The notes: generated by a model from the letters alone, not told the origin. A stretch of DNA of 64,000 bases from Aedes albopictus (GCF_035046485.1 NC_085137.1:501476536-501540535); one strand, 5' to 3'; positions 43,462-55,281 are shown, counted from the stretch's first letter. A program made the numbers and translations.

Positions 43462-44080
43462 CAGGGTTGGTAACCATCTGTTTCGTCACCGACCAACGAC
43501 GAAAAATAAAAAAAAAATCGTCAGCTAATAAAACTCCGTCACTTGCATCATCATCAGCGACCGACAAAGAAACCACGACGAGGATAAACCGAAAATAAAA
43601 CAAGGAGCTATAGTTTTCGTCATTCTCTTTTGTCTCCTTTTGCAACGACGAAAAACGAACACGTTTTCGTCACATGGCATCCGATTGCAGACGAAAGGCG
43701 AACCAGTCAAGCTTTTATTGACGATTTAGCCTCGGTCTTTCAGAGCTGATGAATTAGCTCTGATGGTATGCTTCTTGCGCTGCCAACCTGAAGGTTTTTG
43801 GTTCGATTCCGAAAGAAGGCGGGTTTAATTTTTGCATTTTTTTTGCTGGTCAGCCAATCCCGTGAGGCTGATTATTCGTTCGCTTACCCAGTTCGGTGCA
43901 AGCCACTCAACGAAAATGCCAATAAAGAGAAACGACAAAACTTTTTCGTCGCGACCAGCAAACTGACTGACGGTGTATGAAGAAAAATATTCAAGAGCTG
44001 CTGACTCAGTGACGCAAACTTTTTATTTCCCGTTGTCGTCAGTGATTATGCTTCAGCTCCGATGACTATTAACAACCCTG
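43462..44080. mobile_element. 619-bp hAT-like element
   Basis: Ends are CAGGGTTGGTAA and TTAACAACCCTG, with a perfect 8-bp TSD CATATGAC (43454-43461 and 44081-44088). It holds several ACGACGAAAA/TTTTCGTC motifs and a tRNA-like stretch near 43750-43835 (TTAGCTCTGATGGTATGC ... GGTTCGATTCC). No transposase, so it is non-autonomous. Confidence 0.85.
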
Positions 44081-44088
44081 CATATGAC

Positions 44089-44419
44089 CTCCTCTCTTAC
44101 GATTCCGGCGACCTGCGTGGTCTCATGCGTCATCGTCGAGCTTCCGGCAAAAAAAAAGCTGTCCGGCCACTCATCGCCCCTCAACCAGAGATTCGTACCG
44201 CTTCTTGGCCAGATGCACCGGCAACAGACCCTGTTCAAGGTCCTTGCTGATGTTATTCCGCCTGCTGGTGTATCGGATCAACTCATTGAGCTTTCAACAC
44301 ATGCATAATTTTCATGAGATCCGGCCAATTTGTCTGTTCCCACTATGAATTATATCACGTCCAATAAAATCCGATTATTATTCTAAAAAACTAATCAACT
44401 ATTATTCTACCATTTTCAG
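44089..44419. other. End of the proposed SOD-like intron
   Basis: The left part continues the sequence interrupted by the hAT-like element. The right part ends in TACCATTTTCAG, the splice acceptor for 44420. I see no exon here. Confidence 0.4.
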
Positions 44420-44948
44420 CCGGAACCGTCCTGGAAAGCCGGAGCCACACTGGTGGCCGACAATCCGGAACAGCAGATCATGGGTACCATCTCGTTCAAA
44501 CAGTGGGCACCGGGCCACGTGGAAACGGCAATCAACGCCACCGGTCTGCCAGTGGGCAAACATGCCGTCCACGTGCACGCCTTCGGAGATATGCGCGAGG
44601 GCTGCAAATCAACGGGACCACATTTCCGAAGTAGTATTGTAAGTTTTTTTTGTGGTGATACGTTACACAGAGGATTGAAACCATGATCCATCGATTGTAT
44701 TTCAGATTGGAAACATCGAGGTCAAGGACGATGGCAATGCAATGATTGACTTCCACAGTCCGTACATCAATTTGTTCGGATTCGCTGGAATCGTAGGACG
44801 GGCCATCGTAATCCATGAGAAACCTTCGGAGATCTACCGCTTCCCGGATCTGTCCATCAACAATCCGGTGTCGTTCCAGGGCGAGGAGGATACGGTGGGG
44901 GCAAGGATCGCCTGCGGTATCATCACTATTCTGGACAATGTGTCGTAG
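44420..44948 (+). CDS. Cu/Zn-SOD-like domain, two exons, zinc loop missing
   Basis: Exons 44420-44638 and 44706-44948 (67-nt GT-AG intron) encode a copper/zinc superoxide-dismutase fold. Copper ligands are kept: H118 and H120 in HVHAFGD (SOD H46, H48), H135 in GPHF (H63) and H177 in VIHEK (H120), numbering with the exon at 30577. The disulfide cysteines (GCKSTGPHF and RIACGII) and the active-site arginine in GARIACG are also kept. The segment after HF that normally holds zinc ligands H71, H80 and D83 is absent; RSSI joins directly to IGNIEVKDDG. The gap falls on the exon junction, and the intron does not encode it. Possible activities are copper-only dismutase or a non-enzymatic related-to-SOD protein (as in Drosophila Rsod, from memory). 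It is probably secreted if the upstream exon belongs to it. AATAAA lies at 45033. Confidence 0.85.
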
Positions 44949-45032
44949 ATAGGAAAGTGCTATTGTAGGACTTATACTAATCCAAGTATTGTTTTATGTA
45001 CATACATTTGCTTGTATATTTATGTGATATTC

Positions 45033-45038
45033 AATAAA
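45033..45038 (+). terminator. Poly(A) signal of the SOD-like gene
   Basis: AATAAA, 85 bp after the stop codon, in AT-rich context. Confidence 0.6.
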
Positions 45039-45136
45039 ATTTCGTTTTAAATATTTACATTGGAAATACGATACATTATAAGAAGGCTTGCACTATAAAC
45101 CTCCCCTCATTCTCATACAAAATTGAAATTTCCCAG

Positions 45137-45313
45137 GGAGCGGACCTAGAGTGATGGTTAAAGCACGTGACTGTCACGCCGAGGACCTGGGATCGAATCG
45201 CACTCCAGACAAACTCACAAAATGTGAGTTCTTCCTTCGGAAGGGAAGTAAAGCGTGGGTCCCGAGATGAACTAGTCTAGGGCTAAAAATCTCGTTAATA
45301 CAGATAAAAAAAA
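45137..45313 (+). mobile_element. Short SINE with tRNA-Asp-like head
   Basis: It begins GGAGCGGACCTAGAGTGATG, has a CTGTCAC anticodon loop (GTC, as in tRNA-Asp) and GGATCGAATCG as B box, and ends in ACAGATAAAAAAA. The TSD TCCCAG flanks it (45131-45136 and 45314-45319). It lies between the SOD-like gene and the second IR. Confidence 0.75.
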
Positions 45314-45319
45314 TCCCAG

Positions 45320-45711
45320 TTTATCTGAACTGCCGCTGAACAAGAAAACTAGATAGATAATGACGTCACATGCAAGCTCCCATTAAAACAGTAACACGAA
45401 TAAGGTTACCAGAAATATACTTCTCTGTTTCAGATAAGGTTGCTAAAAGTTCAAATTAAAACCAATTAAATTAGCGGGGGAGCACGGTAAAAGGAGAAAT
45501 GCGTCATCAATGCAATGTACGAGCAATATTCATCGAAAACTTCACATAAATGTTATGTTTGATAGAAGGGATATAATCACCCAATTTCGAAAATCATACG
45601 GTATAGAAAATGACTCAATTAGCAAGTAAAGGTAAATATACCATTACAGCATATTGAATGCTTATAAAACGCACTGTAAAACTGAACGTTTGGTTAATGT
45701 TTACCGAAACG
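45320..45711. other. Upstream region of the second IR
   Basis: It probably holds the promoter and 5' UTR of the IR at 45712. In-frame upstream ATGs at 45658 and 45697 could extend the protein. No clear core promoter motif is visible. Confidence 0.4.
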
Positions 45712-47273
45712 ATGAAACGCTACGTGCTTCTTTTGCTTTTCCACTTTTACAGCTGTATTCCAGCAAGTAGCCACCAAATGGAGGTGATAAAAGATTTGCT
45801 CTCTCAGTTCCATCGAGCGAATGTGATTTTTAAAAACTGTGGTGATTATGAAGAACGCCTGAAATTTTATAAGTTTTTTAGTGCGACAACCGAGAGTTCT
45901 GGATTTAGTAATTCTATAATGCAAGACCAAAGTTCTGAGCATCGTGCAGTTATTGTCATAGACCTGAGTTGTCACGACTTCAGTAGAGAGATCATAAGTT
46001 CTAATAAGTTCAAGTGGATTCTTTTCTACAGCAAAGCTGTAAATGAAAGTGTTTCAGATCTACAGATATCCGTTCCACTGATTAATAGTGTTTTACAAAT
46101 CTTGGATGATATGAATGAATACACAATTTGGAAGCTTTCCAAACTATCATCGTCTTATAAAACAACCAAGAAGATCTACGGCTATTGGCGATTGGATAGC
46201 TTCCCTCATCTTCAAATAAACCCCACACCCTACAACGATCGCTGGAATCTCCGAGGCACACATCTGAAAGCATCAATCGTCTGTCCCAGATCAGGAATCG
46301 ACTCATCGAGAAAGGTCAACAAGGCTCTAACTATCGCGTTAGCGCAACTTCTGAATGCCTCGATCACATTCCACTGCACCTCGGACTGGACAACAGGTTT
46401 GCTTAACGATCTACGTACAGGATCAACTGATCTCGGCACAACGCCAGGCTACATGACACCGGAACGTATCAAACTGGTCCAATTCCTCGCCATGACCGGA
46501 CCCCTCGACTACAAATTCATCTTCAGGTCGCCCAAGCTATCCTACACGGACAACGTATTCATCCTCTCCTTCCACCATCAAGTATGGCTATCGATCGGAG
46601 GAATTGTTCTATTGGCGGCAGCACTCCAGCTGATTATATCACGCTTCGAACATCCATCGGAAGCCGCGGACGATCCCCGTGGCCACATAGGCCCCGGCGA
46701 AGTTCTGTTGAGCATGATCGGCATCGCCAGTCAACAGGAGTCACTGGTTGATCTGCGATCGGTTTCGTCTCGTACGATGAACATCGTCATGTTGATCAGT
46801 TTGATGTTTCTGTACATTAGCTATTCGGCGAACATCGTGGCGGTGATTCAGAGTCCTTCGACGCGGGTTCGGACACTGGGAGATTTGATGGGGTGGAAGT
46901 TTGACCTGACGGCACAGGATAGTGCCGTTAACCGGATCTTTATGGCGGTGAGATTGGTTTGAGTGGCCTTCAAGGCGTGAAGTAATTCTGATTTTCTCAT
47001 CACCTCACAGAACGAATCCGATCCTCTACGAAGCAACGTCTACGACAAAATTGTAAACTCCCACGGATTTCTCCCGGTGGCCAACGGAACGGAACGCATC
47101 CGGCATGGTCTTGCCGCATTTCATGGTGACACGAACGAAATCTATCGCTACATGGTCGAACACTACGACGAGGATGAGAAGTGCAATCTTCAAGAAATCA
47201 ACTTGTTGCCAGCGCTTCATAGATACTACGCCGTTGCGAAGGATTCTCCGTTGGCGGAGCATATCAAATACGG
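45712..47273 (+). CDS. Second ionotropic receptor (Ir75-like), exons 1-2
   Basis: Exon 1 is 45712-46947 and exon 2 is 47011-47273; the last exon is at 57171. Phases fit (exon 2 ends GG, the last exon starts A), giving 586 residues. I chose ATG 45712 because it opens a signal peptide (MKRYVLLLLFHFYSCIPASS). The N-terminal half is free of the 57-nt intron of the first IR. Ligand lobe S1 ends FRSPKLSYTDNVF; TM1 is about 287-310, pore SMIGIASQQES about 333-343, TM2 ends SYSANIVAVIQSPS, and S2 has NESDPLRSNVYDK and EDEKCNLQEI. The same order and wording as the first IR (FRSPKLSFTDNVF, SYSANIVALIQSPS) shows they are paralogues. Likely chemosensory membrane receptor. Confidence 0.85.
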
Positions 47274-47449
47274 GTAAGCATTAAAGTCTACAATCCATAG
47301 AAACTTTAAAAGTCTACGAGGAGGAGGGGGTCTGGGGTGGTCAAAATTTGGGCTACGTGGTTAATGAACAGCCCCTTAATGACAAAGGCCTGAGATAAGT
47401 TAACTTTCCGGGGAGATTGCCATTAGGGGCCGGACATAATTTGAGTATC
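47274..47449. other. Start of the 9.9-kb IR intron, with MITE relic
   Basis: After the GTAAGC donor, 47300-47376 carries AGTCTACGAGGAGGAGGGGG and GGCTACGTGG, a decayed half of the MITE at 34208. Nothing else. Confidence 0.5.
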
Positions 47450-47990
47450 ATCCCTTAGTAGCACGTCTACTTTGCACGCAAGGATATCCGCAGGCACACC
47501 TGGAGGCACTCAAAAGGCGAAGTTTGCAACCATATCGATCATGCATGTAGATGTGGTAGATGGCCATCACTTCTCGGACGTCAATGATGTAAGAACTTTA
47601 AGGGGTCCCAACATCGGCTCAGATCGATGTGGATTACCTAAGGTGCGGCGAAAGGAAACTAGTCGGATCTTTCATTCCTACGGCTCAGATCACTATCTCG
47701 TAGTTAATAAGATTCGAGCTCGATTATCCTATCTCGGAACCGGTGATTGATGTGTTTCAACATCCGGCGTTTTTCAGTAGACGGTACTTCTGACTATCGC
47801 CAGAAACTGGACGAGCGGGTAAGTGAGATCAAAGAGAGCGATATTATCAACACTCTGTGGGAGCCTATCCATGGAGCGATGAGTACGACAGCTCGGGAGG
47901 TGAAAGGCACTGCTCAAAGACTAAGAACGGGTGGTTCAACTAGGAGTACCAGAGGGTAAAGGACGGATGTTGCTAGACACCGGATGCTGG
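47450..47990 (+). pseudogene. RTE endonuclease remnant
   Basis: The + strand reads VVDGHHFSDVNDVRTLRGPN and GSDHYLVVNKIRARLS, matching LIDGRHFSDIIDVRTYRG and SDHYLVMVKLRPKLS of the intact RTE at 21712. It is damaged by an internal insertion and stops. Confidence 0.75.
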
Positions 47991-48114
47991 TATTGGGGAC
48001 CCAGCTGAGCAGGGAGCTAAGGAAAGTAAGAGTAGCCGAAAAACGAATCCCACTAAAAAACATATAGCCTTTCCAGTACACTTAGTGTACGAGAAAGGCA
48101 AAAAGAGGAGAGCA

Positions 48115-49915
48115 AATGTGACAGTAAACGCGCCAGAAATTTGTTGAAACGCCTTCCAGTGAATTCTCCACCACGATCAGATCACAAGATGATCGGTGTT
48201 CTTCTAAAATGTGTTTTGACCATTTCCTCAAATTTCTCCAAGACTTATCTTCTACCATCAACTGCTACTGTACGCATCGGCCCACACATATCCGAGCACG
48301 GCCTTCGACTTCCTCAAAGATTGTTTCGGAAACGGACTTTTTTTGCATTTTGCCCTTCAAGCAAACTTTGCACAAATCCGAGCTCAATCACGTTCGCCAG
48401 ACTTTGCATCTTGAGGACGGCATCACAACCTTCGTGCCCCAGTCTCCTATGTCAAACGTGTACACAAACCACGCAAGATGTAAACAGAGCTTCCTTTCCA
48501 TCCAACTGTCGTAACACGAACACGTTTCCGGAAAGTTCAGCTGTAGCTTTTACAATTCAAGACTAACTTTACCAAACACCGTATTTAACAAAATTAACGA
48601 GTGGAGAAAATCGAAGGGGAAATTCGCTGTTCCCATAGCAACTCATACATTAAGCATTTTAGAAACGTGAAAATCCAGGTATTTTTCACAAATTATCCCC
48701 AATGGTGAGTGATACAAGTAGTCCTTAACGAAATTCAGCGCTTCGTGTGAAAATTTCTTTTTTGTAATTGCGTTGCGTTTTCCCCTACTTTTCTCTCGCG
48801 GTTACTATGATTAAACGGCCTACTTTTCTTCACTAAAACAAAAGTGCCGAAAAGTACTACTTTTCGGCACTCTTAAGAGTGCTGAAAAGTAGAACTTTTC
48901 GACACCTTTGCCAGAACCCACTTTTCGATAATTGCCGCGGCTACCGTAGATACAGCTGCTGCTTCTACATCCTCTTAGCTGGTCGGATCCGATTTAGGAC
49001 TATTCACTGTTCAGATTCTGATTAGGATTGCGGCAGATCAGGCGTAGAAACAGCAGCAGAAACTTCTTTTGCTCTTGCCAATGCTGTGGTATGAGGGCGA
49101 CGACGGGAGCTTGCAAATTTCTGACACCAACCCACCAACCCTATCATAGCCTACCTGATCGAACAAAAGCACCACGTTGACGCGTATGAGTGCTGGCACG
49201 TGGTTCCTCTTGTTACATGTTCGTGTAGCCAGAAAAAGTGATACTGATTCGGTATTTTTTGCAATTATACGTTATACGACTCGTGCTGAAAAAATCATCA
49301 TTTTGCAACTTGTTGCATAAATAACTATTTTGTTCACATATGCTACATACGGTGTTTGGTAAAGTTATGCTTGAATTCCATTCCTATGAACATTCGCACC
49401 AGCCTCGTCAAACGTTACTTTGAATCCTTTCTGTACCAAACGCTTTACCGATAAGAAGTTGGATTTCATGTATGGCACAAACAATCATGGAACCTCATCC
49501 ACGGTCTTTGGTTCTAGTCTTCATCCCGTTGGCCACTCAAACGTCTTCTTGGGAGTTTCCGTCTAGCTTCTCGAAGAATCTGCGTTGATAAGCGATGTGA
49601 CGAAGATGCTTTGGAATCCAGTATCCATTGACTGTTTGACTCCGTTGAACTTTATAGCCTCTTTACTTTCTGAATTTCTCGTATTTCGGTTTCTTATGTC
49701 CGGGTAACTTGGAGAAGTACATAGCTTGCATCACGTTTTGTTTCCTTGGAGCTGGCTTGAAGAATCATCTGCGTACGTTCACCATCGATCCGGTTCTTCC
49801 GCTTCTGCCATTCATCTTTTAATTTACCTTTGACTAAAATCAGTGTAAGGTCTTCATCCGGTCTTTCTTTCAAAGCAGTCACTACCCAAGTAACCACGAA
49901 GCCGTATATAAGTGC
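48115..49915 (-). pseudogene. Ty1/copia-type gag-pol remnant, split by a MITE
   Basis: On the minus strand, from right to left: a copia gag segment (LKERPDEDLTLILVKGKLKD), a broken CCHC knuckle (KLPGHKKPKYEKF), a protease-start-like WILDSKASS, then beyond the MITE an integrase segment with LKMQSLANVIEL, DMCGPMRTV and SDRGGEFTGRRF. Many stops. The order gag-protease-integrase is that of copia. Confidence 0.75.
48566..49365. mobile_element. 800-bp MITE inside the copia relic
   Basis: TIRs ACTTTACCAAACACCGTA are perfect, with TA on both sides (48564-48565 and 49366-49367). It contains a hairpin built from CCGAAAAGTAC/GTACTTTTCGG-like motifs near 48845-48905. No coding frame. Confidence 0.85.
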
Positions 49916-50484
49916 ATCAATTTTGCCGTATATTTATATTTAAAATTGTGTAAATAATGCTGCATTACTTTAAATACCTCATTGAAGCAATATTAAAGTC
50001 GAAAAGGGCCCCACTAAAATTAAATTAGTGCCACATATTGCTGCACGTTGACAGCCATTGCTAAAGTGGCATAAATGCATGTGCTGTACATTTGCATTTG
50101 CACATGCTTAATACGTGCAACGCGAAAAACCAAAACAAAAATCTATTTTTAGCACCGTTTCGTTATCGACGGTACTAATGCCCCCCACATGAATGTTTTA
50201 ACCATTTTTTTTTGTTGCCAGGTCGGGAGTCGAACCAGAAGTGTTGAAGACCGCTTGATGAGTTCCATTCGCGCTGGTGCTGTGGACCGTTTCTGCTGCT
50301 GTGATAACAGCCGATATTTCATTAACTAGAAGAAAACTGTTCTTCTGCCTCAACCATTTCAGTAGAGGGCAAAACGACTATGGCATATGTAATTACAGGG
50401 ATTCGTAATCACATTCTGATAAATCGCTGATAAATGCATAATGCATTCTATAGAAGATTGAGACTAATCGTCTATATAACAGTG
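49916..50484. other. IR intron, unassigned repeats
   Basis: It includes a tRNA-like stretch near 50215-50270 (GGTCGGGAGTCGAACC on the + strand) and AT-rich sequence. No gene is seen. Confidence 0.35.
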
Positions 50485-52720
50485 CCGGGCCGACTCAAGA
50501 CTATACTATACTAGCGTGTAAACCAGAAGTGTTCTCGATGGTTTGGTAAGGTACGTCCTTACTAATCCCGAGACCAGCAATGCCATTACCAAGGCTTTCA
50601 GGCCGGTTACAAATGGACCATGAGTAGGTGTTGCTAACGAGGTGATCAATTCTTCTCGTCATCATCTCCTGCATGCAGATGACTAACGGAAGTCGTTCGT
50701 CAACTATTTTGCGGAACTCTGAGTAGTTTTTCCATACACTGCGGACATTCCACTGAAGAGCGAAGGTTTCATTGGCGTCGTGAGTGCCGTCGGTGGAGGT
50801 ACTTGGTAGCTCCTCCATGCTCTGTAGTACGGTTTGATGGTGCTTTTCTGTAGGGTATAGTGAAGCTGGGAACAGTACTCGTTCTCTTTGTTGAATATGA
50901 TTGGTACTTGCCTGGGGCGGCAAGGTCCCCGCACCAGCTGCCGCCGTAGGAATGAAGTCGTCTATGGTCAGGGCTAGTGCGGGAGATTGCCTGGGGTTTA
51001 CGGACCCCACTCCGAGACTGCAAGAAGCGACACCTTCTATTGACTGGATTGAGTTGTATCGGTAGAGTTTTTCGTATTGGTTTAACGTTTTGAATTGCTG
51101 GTTCACAGTAAGCGGTTTGTTTTACGGCTAGTTCACTGGTATTGGGGTGTGTTATGCAGGGGATCCGCAAACGGCAAGGTAGGCCTACTACCTGTTAGAA
51201 GTGGGGTGGTACTACACTTTCCCACGCCCCAAACCAGGTGCTTGAGTTGTGGTGGTGCTGAGTTGTATTGTTGGAATTGTTTGAAGTGTGCGGTGACGTT
51301 ATAGTGTATAGTTACTGCGAGGGTCCATCAGGGGGTGGATCACGAAATTGAAGCGTTTGTTCTTTTCCGACGTCTGCTTGACCAACTGATTCAACTGAAG
51401 ATAGGCTTGTCGTACGTCTGGTCATATATGGACTTCTAGATATGTTCGATGATTTTTTGGCTGGTGGAGGGGACATTCCTGTGCTTTTCTGCTATTGTTT
51501 TTGGTGTTTTGATCGTTTTCCTTTCTTTTTGTTTCCATCTTGCTCGGATTCACTTTTGACAGATTCTGCGTGCACTTTCAAAGGAGGACGTCATGTTTTG
51601 GACTTGTGTTTCCAATTCCGCTATTTTTGCTTCACGTACGCGGAGAAGCTCCAAAAGTTCACTGTTTCTTGCTTCTTTTTGCCTTTTCTGCTCAATTAGT
51701 TGGTCGAGCTTCTCCTCTACTGACTGCTTCTGTTTCAGTTGCTGTTCCAGCTGCACAACTTTATTCTGCATCTATTGAACTTGCGAAGCGAGTGCATTGA
51801 ATATGGCTTGATCTAGACGAGGTTGCGCTGGAGCATGTGCATAGCTAACGTTTTCTGATTCTACTCATTTTCTGGCTTCGGCATATGATAGATTGGAATC
51901 AATTTTTGTGCGAATCACTTCTAATTTCTTGTAGTTGTAGTTGTTCCTTGTAATTGTAGATTCCGCATTGACGACTGCTTGGTCTATGTCAACCTTCACA
52001 GTTTAGGCAAAATGGTTGGCCCTCGCTTACTTCTCTGTCTTCGTCACCCTGAGAGCAATTATAGCACCGTGGAAGATTTTTGCAGTTTTTTCGGGTGACC
52101 GTATCGAAGCATTTGAAGCACAGTAGAGGATTTGGATAATAAGGTTTAGTTGCGGCTCGGGTGAGCCCAGCTTCTCGATAAACCGCGATAAACCGGCTTG
52201 TTGAAAGTCAAGATAAGCGCGGGAGTGTTTTCCTTGTTACTCTTTAAAATCCTACGGACTGCGATGACTCTTTGGTGTTCTAGTCCAGTTGCAATTTCTG
52301 CTTCACTCTTGTGGATGAGATCGAACGTCGATATTACGCACCGGCTAACATTCAACCTTGGGTGTAACTTAATCGCAACGTTAGTGCCGTCGATCAGTCG
52401 GGTAATTTTCAATTGCTTTTCCACCTGATGAGCTTTTCTGGTTCGCAAAACGTAACGATTTCCTTTGTCTTCACATCTCGCGTCTTCGATTGGTCCTGCC
52501 GCATCTCCAATGGTTTTGGCGTTCATCATCGCCGATCGATCGGTAGATTACGTCCATCTTTGCCTGTTAAGAGCAGTGTGGTACCTAACAGCTCCGGACT
52601 CGTTCCTAGGATCCATGAAACTTGGAAAGCTTCTGCCATACAACCCGTCTACATTGGCGAAGGCCTTAGGAAAGCTAGGGTCAAAACAGATGTAACATGA
52701 GTGCTGTTGCACTGCTAGCT
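50485..52720 (-). pseudogene. I/LOA-type LINE remnant (ORF1 and start of ORF2)
   Basis: Minus strand, 5' to 3': ORF1 near 52530-52140 (QVEKQLKITRLIDGTNVAIK), paired CX2C knuckles near 52090-52010 (LCFKC, RCYNC, FCLNC), a coiled-coil-like QNKVVQLEQQLKQKQ near 51770, then an ORF2 start near 50760 (LQWNVRSVWKNYSEFR, VICMQEMM), the endonuclease N-terminus. Stops and frameshifts occur, and it is truncated near 50485. The coiled coil and knuckles fit I- or LOA-clade mosquito LINEs. Confidence 0.7.
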
Positions 52721-55060
52721 GAACCGCAGAAAGTGATAACAGTCACCTGCTATCTACCCCGGTTGCGCACTATGGGGCGGCTCCATACAAACAGATGGCC
52801 AAAAATATTTTCGCGGTTATTTTATAATGTCTTGCTCCTATTCGTAGGATTTATGCCTAAAATATGAAAAACATGTTGAACAGGTTGTTTCAACACATCA
52901 GTTTCAAACAGCATGAAATTACAAGCGCATTGCATACTTTTAGGCGTTTAAGGTGAATATATAACGAAGCCACACCTCAAATTTTCAAGAGCACAAATCT
53001 GAAGAACCGAATGTTAGTTTGGCCTGAAAAGATGATCGATTGGTCCCCACCAGCGGGTTACCAATCGATCAACTTTTCAGCGCAAACCAACCAAGAATTT
53101 CCGTTCCTATTTACACAATAAATTCTAATTCGTGAAAATACACTTCGTTAAGAGATCCAAGACCAGATTTAGAATGCACTATGATTGATTTTCCGAGAAA
53201 TGCGGCCATGGCGATCAAATATGTCCTCAGAGGTATTTAATGGCCAATAGGGTGATTTTATATAGCAATATCTCCATCATCACCGACAACTTGATTGGAA
53301 TTGCAGAATAGCAGCTATTAGCAGCCAAATTTGATTTCAATGTCTCCCAGGGATTCTAAACTAGGACATAGAAGTAGTCCCGAAGCGAAACTTTGCGAAA
53401 CTTTTTTTGTATGAAACGGTCTGTGTGGAGAAAATTTGATTTTTTTAATGTGGTATCATTCAATAGTTTTACAATCAATATTTCTACGTCTGATATGTCA
53501 TTCGAAAAGTTTATAAGCAAGCGTTTAGAAACTACTTTAAAAGTATGACGTTTTTCATTTAAGCCAAAGATATGAGAAGTTGAACATTTCATTCATTTTA
53601 CCAAAAATTGGTAATGGTCTCATTCTGCTGCCAATATCTCGATAAGTATAGGGATTGGCTAACTAATATTCTAGGGCTTACTGGTCCAAGTGGTCTACTT
53701 TCAACTACCGAAACTAAATCTCAAATTGAATAAAGTCAATTTTTGATTTTTGGCCACCTGAATCCCCTTAGTGTTGCGGCCGGAAGGGGAAGGATTGGAA
53801 AACTGTTTGGTAGCACGTAATTGAAAAAGCAACTTCCCTCAAATATCACTAGGTTCAGTAGGGGCGCACGGTTTAAAATATTTTCAAATTATCGGGTTCG
53901 TCACCTCACTCACTTGAAGTCTATTCGCCTGATTCGCGCCGGTGGAGACGCGAGGTACTTGAGAAGGTGGAATATTACCACCTGCTCCAGATACCCTGGT
54001 ATCAAGAACATTCGGGTGGGTTGAGAAAAAAGTCACACGAGTTACACACGCGATCACGTCACACTTCGTAATTCGTGCAACCGGAGGGCGCAGCGCTAGA
54101 TCCGGATGGTGTAGCGCTACTGAAAGTGGTATGCAACGAAAAAAAAAATAACTTTTAGGTAGAGATACGGAATGGCTGAGTGACCGATTGCTCCGGATGC
54201 TCAACGTGAACCAGCTGACAGTTAAGAAGAAAAGCGGTACCTGAATCACGTGCATTATATAAACTTTCATTTTGTCGATAGGTAGTATGAATTTTGTTTG
54301 CCTGTAGTATGGCATATAGGTAGCACGATACGTTTCGCTACTGGATGAAACAATATATATTTTTTGTAGATAGGTATGGTAGTTAAATACGTGAGAATGG
54401 GTATAAATCAACGTTGTTAGAAATATTACCTACAACGTTACGGGTACGGTTGACGTTCCCATTCATCTGCCAGGCACATGATATAAAAATTATTTCCAAG
54501 TAAGTCAAAGCTTGCTTCTTTTGCATTTGTATCATGTGGTTGGCAGACACGAGGACACTCTAATCTTTCCATGATCAGGAAAAATTCTATTACGCGAAGT
54601 GTCTGGACCGATCGAGAATCGAATCTGACTTCCGCATGATTTTGCTAAAAACCCGCGCATTTGTCGCTTCGGCTATATGGGCCGAAGCCTATCTGAATGG
54701 TTTTGTATACTGGACAATACGTTTGCTTAAGGATAGACTTGTTGGAATCCCAAAATGGCCGCCACAATGGTCGATTTTGGCACCTATATTCACGATTTCG
54801 AGCGCACAAATCTCTTCTTTTTTTTTTTTTTTTTTTTCATAGTGATTACGGCGGTAGCACACTGTGCTGATGTTCTACACCGCACCCTTTCCCAACGTTT
54901 GCTTCTATGAGCCTCTATTTTTGTTTCAACACACAGAAGTACGTAGGCATATCGTGGCCCAAGTCGACACTGTTTTGGCCTGCGTTGAACAAAAATAGTT
55001 TTAATAAAAGTTTCCCATTTATTGCCGTTTTCACCATGTGTTTTTGTATGCCGGACCGCG
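52721..55060. other. IR intron, no recognised genes
   Basis: Mostly unique-looking sequence. 54430-54630 resembles a diverged Feilai-like SINE on the minus strand (TGCCAGGCACATGATA and a second inverted TGTATCATGTGGTTGGCAGACACGAG). A T17-18 run lies near 54820-54838. The frame at 53884-54411 on the minus strand has no recognised domain. Confidence 0.4.
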
Positions 55061-55120
55061 TTGAAAAGCTAATCTAGAGTATTGTGTTATTCGATGCTGT
55101 GCATGCATTGCTCCTGTATT

Positions 55121-55281
55121 TGATGAGTATCGCAGCATTATCGATCGCGTTCGCCACTGTCTCGCGCGGGAGCAAAACCAATAGATACGCGGGTGTTTAG
55201 TGTTTAGTATTGTGTTGTTCTTGTGTCTGTAAGTGATGAGCATCGCAGCATAATCGATCGCGTCCGCCATTATCTCGCGCG
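55121..55281 (+). repeat. Short duplicated GATCGCG segment
   Basis: About 48 bp, GATGAG(T/C)ATCGCAGCAT followed by ATCGATCGCG and CTCGCGCGG, occurs at 55121-55171 and 55234-55281 with a few differences, in direct orientation with an intervening GTGTTTAGTGTTTAG. Origin unknown. Confidence 0.6.

Noticed and set aside
53884..54411. 175-residue minus-strand frame
   Set aside because: No domain, no splice context, composition of non-coding sequence, and it lies in the TE-rich IR intron.
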